Source: Chitinophagales bacterium
Lineage (GTDB): Bacteria > Bacteroidota > Bacteroidia > Chitinophagales > Chitinophagaceae
Direction: 5' to 3'
DNA length: 64,000 nucleotides
Assembly: GCA_017303835.1 (NCBI GenBank)
Contig: JAFLBI010000002.1
Span: 186,001 to 250,000 of the forward strand
Shown here: positions 27,632-34,764 of the stretch, piece by piece
Numbering within the stretch: the first letter of the stretch is position 1
Layout: each line of letters begins with the position of its first letter
Made by a program: the position numbers and the translations under genes
Notes under the pieces: generated by a model
The model's input: the letters and a program-made list of their open reading frames with translations, nothing else
What the model was told of the DNA's origin: nothing
Databases searched by the model: none

Positions 27632-27705
27632 GGCGGGGTAGCTCAGGTGGTTAGAGCGTTGGATTCATAACCCAAAGGTCTCGGGTTCAACTCCCGATCC
27701 CGCTA
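27632..27705 (+). tRNA. tRNA-Met (anticodon CAT)
   Basis: Cloverleaf of 74 nt by eye: acceptor 27632-27638 with 27698-27704; D stem GCTC/GAGC; anticodon loop TTCATAA with CAT at 27666-27668; T arm TCGGG-TTCAACT-CCCGA; discriminator A. CCA is not encoded. The anticodon stem has one mismatch at its loop end. Elongator Met rather than tRNA-Ile2 or initiator cannot be settled by eye; the 5' G-U acceptor start and a normal stem argue for elongator or Ile2. Its 3' half is overlapped antisense by the recombinase gene. Confidence 0.92.
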
Positions 27706-29317
27706 CAGAAAGGGATTTTTCAAGCAATTCTTGAGAAGTCCCATTTTTATTTTCGGTATATACGTTTGATAAAGAACGTGTTAGAGCAAGAAAACTATTC
27801 TCACGCTTGGTTAGAAATGCGTGTTTTTTCGCATCATAGAAAATTCCGCCTGGAAACAGTATTCTGCACATGTTCTGTCTTTGCTCCAATCCGCTGGAAT
27901 CCCATATTTTATTGAGGTTCGCGGCTTTTTCTAAACTTTTCGTGATCAAATTATCAAGGTTAGACAAAGTAGTGTTGAAGCTGGGTAATTCTTTCTCAAC
28001 TTGGGCTAGTTTATCCATCAAATGATCATGCGTAAGCTGATAGGTGTCTTTGTCGATTTCGTTTAATGCATGTCGAATTTTGATTGACTTCAGCTGTTCC
28101 TGAACAGTCCTTTTCCGCTCAACAATTCTATCATAACTAAGCATCGCCACCTCATTCTGTTGCTTGAATATTTTGGTCAGCTGCATCTCCAGTAACGGTA
28201 GAATGGAGGGTTCTATATCATAGCCAGTGAGAAAGTGTTTAAATACATCGTTGACCCCTGTTCGCTTTGATCGAGCAGTTGAGTTAGCGTTAACATTTAT
28301 CCCAACACATCTGGGGCATTTGTAATAGTGAATACCCTTAGCCTTTACCTCGTAACCCGTTAAATAGCCATCACAGATAATGCAGCGGGCAACTCTGGCC
28401 AGCGGTCGTTTATCCTCATATGGGTTATGATTGTATCCACATGGATTATCATCAAGGATATCCTGTACTTTCTTGAATAGCTCAATACTGATCAATGGTT
28501 CCCAATTGCCCATAATCGGCTCATCCAGCATTTTGCTAACGAGAATACCGCAGTAGAATGGGTTACGCCAAATCTTACTAAGCTTCTGCTGTAGGATATC
28601 TATCCCCCTCGCTTGTAGCTTTGCAATAATTTGAACATCACTATATAACCCACTTGCTTTCCAGTTCCATGCTTCTCTGAGTATTTCCCCGTCTTTGTTG
28701 ATGATGATCCTTTGCTTGGTGCTCATATAACCTTCACGCTTTACCCTTGGTCCAAAGTGGTCATAACCCAGCGGTGCTGCTCCAAAGCGAAATCCCTTTT
28801 TGAGAAAGCTCTTCATGTTAGGGATGATGATCTCTTTGCGCTCTAGGTTTTCCTTATATGCGTGAAAGAGGCTTTCGTAGATGCTGGCCTTGCCTCGCTC
28901 TGAGGTAGTGGTAATTCCGCTACTTGTTTCAATTAAGTGTACTCCGAGGGTTTCTACTAAATGATTAACCAACCCGATTGCATTTCCTCCAGAACGAGAA
29001 AAGCGACTCATTTTAAACACAAGAATCGCATAGGGCTTGCGTCTACTTTTCTCTACTTTATCAATAAGTCGCTTAAATTCCTTTCTGGTAAAATCAGACT
29101 TGCCACTTTCATAGGTGCCACCAAACTCCTCAACAATATTCAACTTAAAATTGGTTGCATACTGTTGATTGGTTGTGCGCTGGTTGTCTACACTCGAGTT
29201 CTTCTCAAATTGATCCTTGGAGCTAACCCTTGTATAAGACCAAACCTGAAAGTTGGTTTGTTCCGTAATACTATCATCCTTGGGTATAAACTTTTTGAAA
29301 TAGTCAAGCTGGTTCAT
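27665..29317 (-). CDS. Large serine recombinase (integrase of the tRNA-Met-linked element)
   Basis: A 550-residue site-specific recombinase. The N-terminal resolvase domain (~25-170) has the catalytic serine in YTRVSSKDQ (Ser32) and the Arg block FKMSRFSRSGGNAIGLV. The recombinase DNA-binding domain (~185-290, FGAAPLGYDHFGP) follows, then a zinc ribbon (CIICDGYLTGY...YKCPRC) and a coiled-coil C-terminal region (~400-490). The last 14 residues (VAGSGVEPETFGL) are encoded by the antisense of the tRNA-Met gene and the TGA falls in the anticodon loop, so integration created the present 3' end. The start at 29317 (MNQLDYF) was chosen over 29362 because an upstream small gene overlaps it there. Confidence 0.92.
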   Translation of the reverse strand: MNQLDYFKKFIPKDDSITEQTNFQVWSYTRVSSKDQFEKNSSVDNQRTTNQQYATNFKLNIVEEFGGTYESGKSDFTRKEFKRLIDKVEKSRRKPYAILVFKMSRFSRSGGNAIGLVNHLVETLGVHLIETSSGITTTSERGKASIYESLFHAYKENLERKEIIIPNMKSFLKKGFRFGAAPLGYDHFGPRVKREGYMSTKQRIIINKDGEILREAWNWKASGLYSDVQIIAKLQARGIDILQQKLSKIWRNPFYCGILVSKMLDEPIMGNWEPLISIELFKKVQDILDDNPCGYNHNPYEDKRPLARVARCIICDGYLTGYEVKAKGIHYYKCPRCVGINVNANSTARSKRTGVNDVFKHFLTGYDIEPSILPLLEMQLTKIFKQQNEVAMLSYDRIVERKRTVQEQLKSIKIRHALNEIDKDTYQLTHDHLMDKLAQVEKELPSFNTTLSNLDNLITKSLEKAANLNKIWDSSGLEQRQNMCRILFPGGIFYDAKKHAFLTKRENSFLALTRSLSNVYTENKNGTSQELLEKSLSVAGSGVEPETFGL

Positions 29318-29480
29318 GGTGATGAATTTGGTATAGAAGAATGGATAATTCGTATACAGCACTACGCAGCTTTTCTAAAGTTGCATCGTCTGCTTGTGCA
29401 AATGCTGGTATGGATTGTATTTCTTCCTTTGTTAACTGTAGGTTTTGTACATGTTCATTTTTTTGAATGTTGGGGTTCAT
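29304..29480 (-). CDS. Small protein translationally coupled to the serine recombinase
   Basis: A 58-residue frame from ATG 29480 to TGA 29304, ending 14 nt inside the recombinase start. It reads MNPNIQKNEHVQNLQL, then TKEEIQSIPAFAQADDATLEKL, and a terminal helix RSAVYELSILLYQIHHHEPA. A stop codon lies two codons upstream in frame. The overlap with the recombinase and the protein-like composition support a real gene. Not recognised; by position it could be a recombination directionality or accessory factor. Confidence 0.6.
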   Translation of the reverse strand: MNPNIQKNEHVQNLQLTKEEIQSIPAFAQADDATLEKLRSAVYELSILLYQIHHHEPA

Positions 29481-29485
29481 GTTTC

Positions 29486-29527
29486 ATCGGCTGAAGCTGT
29501 TGGCATGTCAAATGCAGAACAGCCGAT
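29486..29527. repeat. Inverted repeat upstream of the small recombinase-linked gene
   Basis: ATCGGCTG (29486-29493) and CAGCCGAT (29520-29527), perfect 8-bp arms 26 nt apart, 6 nt upstream of the ATG at 29480. Could be an operator or the transcript end of the preceding regulator gene. Confidence 0.4.
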
Positions 29528-29555
29528 TGAACAATGTTGCCGTCTCAAACGGATT

Positions 29556-30446
29556 TTATACTCGATTGCTTTTTATAAAGCTCAACGTGCTATTGTTTCT
29601 GGTTTTTAATTCAATGCTGGAGTAGTTCTTAATACCCAGTATCTGCATGATTTTACGGGCCTGTTCACCAGTGATCAATCCTTTCTCATTTGCTGATATG
29701 CTGAGTGTATCATCCTCTCCTTTGCTTACGGTAATTGAAGCAACGTTATCATTGCGGAGCTCTTTAATTACCCGCATTTCATCCTCATTTATAAATATGT
29801 GTTTATATAGAAACTCTATTCCATAATTGTCAAGGAGTAATTCTGCAAGGATGTGGCTAATTGGAATGGTAATCATAGGGCCATGTATCAAGCTCAGACT
29901 TTCTACATTAGAGAGTTTATTGCTATCTATGTAATAAATTTCGCAGTCTCCGTTTAAGTCAATCTTTAAACCACCCTCACCACCTTTTAAAATTATTTGC
30001 GCTAATAATTCGTACAGGTAGTTCACCTCAAAATCTAGTCTAGCCTTGAGATCGAGGTTTTCGTCTATGTCCTGTAAGATTTGTAGCTCATACATATTTT
30101 CAACAGTGTACCCGTTTTCTTTCATATAGTTTTGGAGGTACTTTATCTTGACTTTACGATTGTTATCAGCTAGATTATTTTCCCAAGCTTTCTGAAAAAA
30201 GAGATAAAAGGCCTTTTTCATGGTTGCTACGGAGCAGTTCATGCGACGCATATTCTCCAGCATTCTAATCCAAACGATCTCCACAAAATTTGCCTTCGTC
30301 CACTTTCCATTTTTCTGTACAGGAATGAGTTTGTGTCTTCTCCAAGTCCCAAAGATTTTCTGGTTAACCCCCATTTTACTGGTGGAGAAATGGCGATCCA
30401 TGATTAAACTGCCTAAAAAAGATAATTCGATAGTTGAATAATTCAT
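29556..30446 (-). CDS. Putative DNA-binding regulator with MerR-like N-terminus
   Basis: A 296-residue protein. Residues ~8-60 look like a winged helix of the MerR type (MDRHFSTSKMGVNQKIFGTWRRHKLIP, then WTKANFVEIVWIRMLENMRRM), where a regulator contacts DNA before a connecting helix. The rest (100-296) is not recognised; it has two helical blocks and an acidic beta-rich end (SKGEDDTLSISANEKGLITGEQ). The start codon at 30446 is inside an 11-bp inverted repeat shared with the divergent gene, which suggests autoregulation. A start 50 codons upstream is in frame but would run through that operator. Confidence 0.55.
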   Translation of the reverse strand: MNYSTIELSFLGSLIMDRHFSTSKMGVNQKIFGTWRRHKLIPVQKNGKWTKANFVEIVWIRMLENMRRMNCSVATMKKAFYLFFQKAWENNLADNNRKVKIKYLQNYMKENGYTVENMYELQILQDIDENLDLKARLDFEVNYLYELLAQIILKGGEGGLKIDLNGDCEIYYIDSNKLSNVESLSLIHGPMITIPISHILAELLLDNYGIEFLYKHIFINEDEMRVIKELRNDNVASITVSKGEDDTLSISANEKGLITGEQARKIMQILGIKNYSSIELKTRNNSTLSFIKSNRV

Positions 30447-30475
30447 TAATTTGCTATTACGATGGCAAATTAATG
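30444..30475. promoter_or_regulatory. Operator-like inverted repeat between divergent genes
   Basis: CATTAATTTGC (30444-30454) and GCAAATTAATG (30465-30475) are perfect 11-bp arms with a 10-nt spacer. It overlaps the ATG of the leftward regulator and lies 22 nt before the rightward gene. Confidence 0.65.
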
Positions 30476-30497
30476 AAAACATTGAAAAACAACAAAA

Positions 30498-30908
30498 ATG
30501 ATAAGATATAACAAAACCCTTGGCTTTAAGGTGACCCTTGAGTACTACCAGCAGTTTGTACGGTTGGCTCGTGAAAAGGGGTTGACCGTCTCTCAATATT
30601 TTAGGCTATTGCTTGACGATGTATTAGTTAAGCATAGTAGGGAAAATCAATTGCCTTTACCTGCCAAGGCATTGGCTAGTGCTGATTTGGAGAGTCCAAG
30701 CCCATCAGAAATAGCTTACGAATCACCTTTAGATAAGTACTTGGCCCAATCATGGTTGGATATTTTCAAGCCCTATCCTGAGGAATGCAATCCAGATAAT
30801 TATAAGGATGCAGGATTTAAAATGGCGGCACTTATTAGGAAGTCACGATGTCTAACATTACGTGCTTATGCTTTTCAAGAGGGAATAGATAAGTTTCTTA
30901 GGTTTTAA
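30498..30908 (+). CDS. Hypothetical protein with ribbon-helix-helix-like N-terminus
   Basis: A 136-residue protein, not assigned to a family. The N-terminal 45 residues (IRYNKTLGFKVTLEYYQQF, VRLAREKGLTVSQYFRLLLDD) have the strand-helix-turn-helix rhythm of ribbon-helix-helix DNA-binding proteins. The middle is Ser/Pro-rich and the C-terminus is helical. It is divergent from the MerR-like gene across a shared inverted repeat, so the two may form a regulatory pair for the integrated element. Its stop is 2 nt from the convergent 249-residue gene. Confidence 0.5.
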   Translation: MIRYNKTLGFKVTLEYYQQFVRLAREKGLTVSQYFRLLLDDVLVKHSRENQLPLPAKALASADLESPSPSEIAYESPLDKYLAQSWLDIFKPYPEECNPDNYKDAGFKMAALIRKSRCLTLRAYAFQEGIDKFLRF

Positions 30909-30910
30909 AT

Positions 30911-31660
30911 TTAAAACCTAAGTTTCACGAAATTGCATCTTTCGAAGTAGATAATTAGTTTTTCATAGATGCTTTTCTTTAGCTCATTCCCGCTTAATGA
31001 GCTGTCTTTCCATTGAGGATTCTTTGAAAGTATATCTTCTATTAACGGGTTAACTAAGCTGGGATATTCTATTTCGGTATATATTTCTAATTTGATAATT
31101 TCTTTAAAAGTCGGGATATCGATAAAGTGTCGCGTCAGAAGCGTATTAGGCGAGTAAATGTTGTTTTGAAGGGGCTTAAGTAAAAAATAGTTTTCTAATT
31201 CCCATTTTGAAATGATATATAAGTCGTCTTCATGCTCAAACTTATAATGGATTGTTTCATCATTAATTTCTTTAATCAAGGGAAGTGTTTCTAACGAATT
31301 GTGTACATAATCTAAATAGTTGTACAAGCAATTAGTCCAATAAAGAATTGGATATTCACTTGGCCCATAAGTTTGCCACTTTGTTTTTACCTGAGTACTA
31401 GTTTTTAGATTTATGCTTTCCGGATTTGTTACTTTAAGGATTGAACTTTTAGATAATACCAAACGTCCTTGATGCCTACTTAAACCAAAGATTATTGAAT
31501 TTTCTCCAACCTCGATTACTTTAGGATTATTTGCTTTTTTATCAGGATGCATTTTGTCGAAATACTGATTTAGGGCATTTTGCCACCATTCTACTGGGTG
31601 ACGCCATTGTCCGTATTTAGACCATTCATTCATCAAAGTGAATTTATGAAAGCTTGACAT
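30911..31660 (-). CDS. Hypothetical protein with an internal duplication
   Basis: A 249-residue protein I do not recognise. Two segments repeat each other: residues ~14-39 (KYGQWRHPVEWWQNALNQYF) and ~91-116 (TYGPSEYPILYWTNCLYNYL), both followed by Asp-x-x-H. The shared pattern is YG-x4-P-x2-W/YW-x-N-x-L-x2-Y-x-D-x2-H. Aromatic, acidic and Trp-rich; no signal peptide or membrane segment. The region is AT-rich, consistent with acquired DNA. Convergent with the upstream gene. Confidence 0.55.
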   Translation of the reverse strand: MSSFHKFTLMNEWSKYGQWRHPVEWWQNALNQYFDKMHPDKKANNPKVIEVGENSIIFGLSRHQGRLVLSKSSILKVTNPESINLKTSTQVKTKWQTYGPSEYPILYWTNCLYNYLDYVHNSLETLPLIKEINDETIHYKFEHEDDLYIISKWELENYFLLKPLQNNIYSPNTLLTRHFIDIPTFKEIIKLEIYTEIEYPSLVNPLIEDILSKNPQWKDSSLSGNELKKSIYEKLIIYFERCNFVKLRF

Positions 31661-32080
31661 GATTTAAGGATGATTATTGGTTTTATTAGATAATGATTGT
31701 TGATTCAATAGCCTTAGTCTATATAAGATTTAGCTATTGTACTTTGAAAGTCAGTTATAATTTGTATTTTAGAATCCTATCCCCAATGTTTTATTGCGCC
31801 GGCAATAGCTGGTTAAATTTCGTGTACTTAATTAGTATTAAGTGTGGAAAATGATTATGCTATAAAGCTATCTGTAAACACTTAACTAAAATAAAACGAA
31901 TGTATTTATGTATTACGAATCTTATTTTAAGTATTGTTAACCAGTATGCTTAAACGTTTAGGTTTAGAAAGTATTAGAGTTAGCTGAAACGCTTGACGGA
32001 TACAGCCTTTAGTTTATAAGGTGGACAAAATAAAATGCTTTTATTTTTTGACACTTATTTATAATTTAAAACAATTCACA
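31661..32080. other. AT-rich gene-free stretch
   Basis: 420 nt between the duplicated-domain gene and the HNH gene. No convincing frame, tRNA or terminator. It should hold the promoter of the HNH gene, but no exact TAnnTTTG box is evident. Confidence 0.5.
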
Positions 32081-32383
32081 ATGGCGAGACAACACAACAC
32101 TAATCGAAATGGTGGATCTTGGTCAGAACAAGAAAAAAGAGCAGTTTGGCAAAAAGGCTCAGTTATTGAAGGTTATGATAGTTCATTATGGCGGAGAGAC
32201 ATTTGTGGACACGCAATGAAATATACAGAACACGGTAATAGAGATTCTGACTACGGATGGGAAATTGACCATATCAAAGCAGTTGCAAATGGCGGTGATG
32301 ATAATATAAGCAATTTGCAACCACTTTATTGGGGAAATAATTCATCCAAAGGCGACAAACTAAATTGGCGTTGTGGTCAATAG
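32081..32383 (+). CDS. HNH endonuclease
   Basis: A 100-residue compact HNH nuclease. The beta-beta-alpha-metal core is WEIDHIKAVANGGDDNISNLQ followed by PLYWGNNSSKGD: the catalytic His of D-H-I, the central Asn and the closing Asn/Lys. A Cys in RRDICGHAMKY precedes it where larger family members carry a zinc knuckle. The ATG at 32081 starts MARQHNTNRNGG; an in-frame start 20 codons earlier adds an unrelated hydrophobic stretch. Stand-alone HNH proteins of this size occur as restriction nucleases or in defence loci. It precedes the HEPN/helicase pair on the same strand. Confidence 0.85.
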   Translation: MARQHNTNRNGGSWSEQEKRAVWQKGSVIEGYDSSLWRRDICGHAMKYTEHGNRDSDYGWEIDHIKAVANGGDDNISNLQPLYWGNNSSKGDKLNWRCGQ

Positions 32384-32409
32384 TTTCAACATCTTTTGGC
32401 GGATTGACA

Positions 32410-32602
32410 GACACTACTAAATAATCTACATCCGTAGTGTCATTACCAAGACTGATTTTGTTTACAAATTAGACTACAGTCAACAATAGGTTTTGCGACA
32501 GGCGGGGTGACCCCGAAAAATCAGGGCGGACTGTGTAAACTTGGGAATTTTTACTTCTACACGCGCCCGAACGCAAAGCCGCAAAATGTAAGCCGTCACC
32601 CC
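32410..32602. repeat. Nested inverted repeats between the HNH and HEPN-type genes
   Basis: GACACTAC (32410-32417) pairs with GTAGTGTC (32434-32441). GGGGTGAC (32504-32511) pairs with GTCACCCC (32595-32602). Inside the second, GGGCG...TGTGTA near 32524-32537 can pair with TACACGCGCCC near 32558-32568. Strongly structured and GC-richer than the flanks. May be an untranslated RNA, a cassette recombination site or a leader. Confidence 0.5.
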
Positions 32603-32624
32603 ATAGAGATAGACTATACAAACT

Positions 32625-34601
32625 ATGCATCAGCACGATTTAAATAGAGTTGAATTTTACACAAAGGAAGATTTGGCTGGTCCATATCACCTGTCAAAAG
32701 GAGAACATATCTTAAGAAGTCAGACGAAATCCTCGTATACAGACATTAATGATGTTTTAGAACTTTACAACTTAAAAAAATACTTGGACAACGACTTGTA
32801 TTTAAAAAGTTGGACACATGATGATATTGATAATTTCAAACAAAAAGTAGCAGAATATGGAAAAATTATTGGACAGTATTTTTCAACCATAACGGATATA
32901 AATTTAGTTGCACTACATGAACAATTACTACACGGCTATATTCATTCATTTTGGGAAATAGTAAGTGATCACAATGTTTTTAAACGAATATCAAAGCCGA
33001 CATTTAGTAAAATTCTTGAGAGTGAACCTTACTTGATTCACGAAATTTTAACTCATAAAGGACTAGTTGATTATTATCATACTGAGTTAAAGAATTTCTT
33101 ATTAACCTATTCACAATCGGCTGAAATATTGCTCAATTTTTATGAAACAGAATATGAATTTCATAAAAATTCAATGTTTATTCCTAAAAGTTTGACAATT
33201 ACTGAAAAAGAGAATATCATTTCAAGTTATTTGGACTCAACCGATACTAATTTGAATTACATAGGTCTAATTCAAAATGTGAAGAATAGGAGTGATTTCA
33301 AAATTTCTGACAAAACAAGACTAAAAGCAAAACGACTTCACAAAAGCGAAACAGAAAAGTTTTTTGCTGAAAATGGTGGGATGACTTATGGTGTTTTAAT
33401 CAGCTTCCCTGTGAATGCAGCGAAAATAAAAGATGCTCATATTGATGATAGACTTGTAGCTCACTATAATTACAGTTTAGACTTTATTAAAGAAAACAAT
33501 AAACCATATTTACTATTTCAAAATTTTAAATACTTATTTGAGTTTATTGACAATCAAAACAGAATAAACCTTGTAAGTAAGAAAAGCCAATTGGGCTTAT
33601 TTGAAAAAATTATGGGGGTTCACTCTCAAAACGAATATAGAACTGGTACTGGTTTTTCATTAGCCGAAATGACTTCCCAGGGTCAGATTTATGGTTACCA
33701 TAAAATTCTTACTGACTTAAATACATCTATAGAAAACATTTTACATTATGCTTTTACAACTGCTTTTCAAGTAAAATACGATTTTGCAGATAATGCCCGT
33801 TTTTTAATTCCAGCGGTAATAAATTCATACTTTGAAAAAGTAAGGTTACTTGCCCCTGAATTTGAATCAATCCTTAAACAATTCAAACTTTTCGTTGAAG
33901 ACGGTAAAATAGATTTTGAGCTTTTGCAGATATCTTCATCACCAACTTCAATTAAAGACATTCCGAGCCTGAATTCAAATAAATACATCTACTTCAATTC
34001 CGACAACAAAGAAATGGTTGGTTGCTCAAATCTATTTTTTTCCGACCAAACGCTGCTTACCTATGTTGAACCATTCAAAGAAGAGAAATATCATACCTTT
34101 TTTGACTTACTTGTAAACGAACAAGTTTCTTTCAATAATTATCAAGAGCATCAAAAGCCGCAATTGAATTATTTAATTGATAAAGGTTTTATCAACGTAG
34201 ACGATAATGGTTTTATTCAGATAACGAATACAGAAAAACTATTCATATTTAAAGATTTATACGATAATGAAGTTGCTTCATTTTATCGTTATCCGATAGA
34301 GTTTCAAAAGGAGGTCATGAAAATGGCAAGCGAAAAAATAGTATTTTTTGAAAGATCGTTATTTTCAAAGGCGGAACAATCTTATTTCAACTATTTCCTA
34401 AATAAAAGTGAGTTTACCAATGGACTAGATTTAAGGAATAGCTACTTACATGGAACGCAGGCAAACCCAGACGAAATTCAAAAACACGAGTATGCTTATT
34501 TCACGTACTTGAAGTTGCTTATTTTGACAATGTTGAAAATAGATGATGATTTACAAATTTCAAAAGCAAGAAAAGATGGAATAGAAATGGCGAAAGGCTA
34601 A
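32625..34601 (+). CDS. Unknown 658-residue protein with C-terminal HEPN-type motif
   Basis: No known full-length family recognised. The protein is soluble, helical and Lys/Glu/Asn-rich. Near its C-terminus it has LRNSYLHG at residues 603-610, i.e. R604-N605-x3-H609, the R-N-x3-H signature of HEPN RNases, followed by a long closing helix (YAYFTYLKLLILTML). This arrangement resembles C-terminal HEPN modules of DUF4209-like abortive infection proteins. HEPN proteins cut RNA in toxin-antitoxin and phage-defence systems. It lies 163 nt upstream of the giant DUF4011 helicase on the same strand, with only a tiny frame between. The inferred role is as an RNase effector or partner of the helicase. Confidence 0.6.
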   Translation: MHQHDLNRVEFYTKEDLAGPYHLSKGEHILRSQTKSSYTDINDVLELYNLKKYLDNDLYLKSWTHDDIDNFKQKVAEYGKIIGQYFSTITDINLVALHEQLLHGYIHSFWEIVSDHNVFKRISKPTFSKILESEPYLIHEILTHKGLVDYYHTELKNFLLTYSQSAEILLNFYETEYEFHKNSMFIPKSLTITEKENIISSYLDSTDTNLNYIGLIQNVKNRSDFKISDKTRLKAKRLHKSETEKFFAENGGMTYGVLISFPVNAAKIKDAHIDDRLVAHYNYSLDFIKENNKPYLLFQNFKYLFEFIDNQNRINLVSKKSQLGLFEKIMGVHSQNEYRTGTGFSLAEMTSQGQIYGYHKILTDLNTSIENILHYAFTTAFQVKYDFADNARFLIPAVINSYFEKVRLLAPEFESILKQFKLFVEDGKIDFELLQISSSPTSIKDIPSLNSNKYIYFNSDNKEMVGCSNLFFSDQTLLTYVEPFKEEKYHTFFDLLVNEQVSFNNYQEHQKPQLNYLIDKGFINVDDNGFIQITNTEKLFIFKDLYDNEVASFYRYPIEFQKEVMKMASEKIVFFERSLFSKAEQSYFNYFLNKSEFTNGLDLRNSYLHGTQANPDEIQKHEYAYFTYLKLLILTMLKIDDDLQISKARKDGIEMAKG

Positions 34602-34635
34602 TATTGTATTAGCAATATGGTCGGACGACGTGAAA

Positions 34636-34752
34636 ATGAAACCAGACAAGAAAGCAAACCATGAACAAAATAGTCAGAGGCTCAGAATGGAGATTAATAA
34701 ATTAGTTCATGGCAACCAATCAATGAAAGCTAAGTTTGAAGAACTCAAATAG
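34636..34752 (+). CDS. Possible 38-residue charged peptide
   Basis: ATG 34636 to TAG 34752, 12 nt before the helicase start. It begins MKPDKKANHEQNSQRLRMEI and is rich in Lys, Glu and Gln, with predicted helix. The spacing on both sides fits an operon, but at this length it may be chance. Confidence 0.3.
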   Translation: MKPDKKANHEQNSQRLRMEINKLVHGNQSMKAKFEELK

Positions 34753-34764
34753 TATATCATACTC

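Noticed and set aside
27632-27705. Second copy of the tRNA-Met end marking the right boundary
   Set aside because: Looked for the T-arm and anticodon-stem words to the right by eye and found none; the boundary may lie beyond the window or the core may be only a few bases.
28961-29494. 177-residue plus-strand frame over the recombinase start
   Set aside because: It is antisense to the recombinase and the small coupled gene, both of which have clear protein character.
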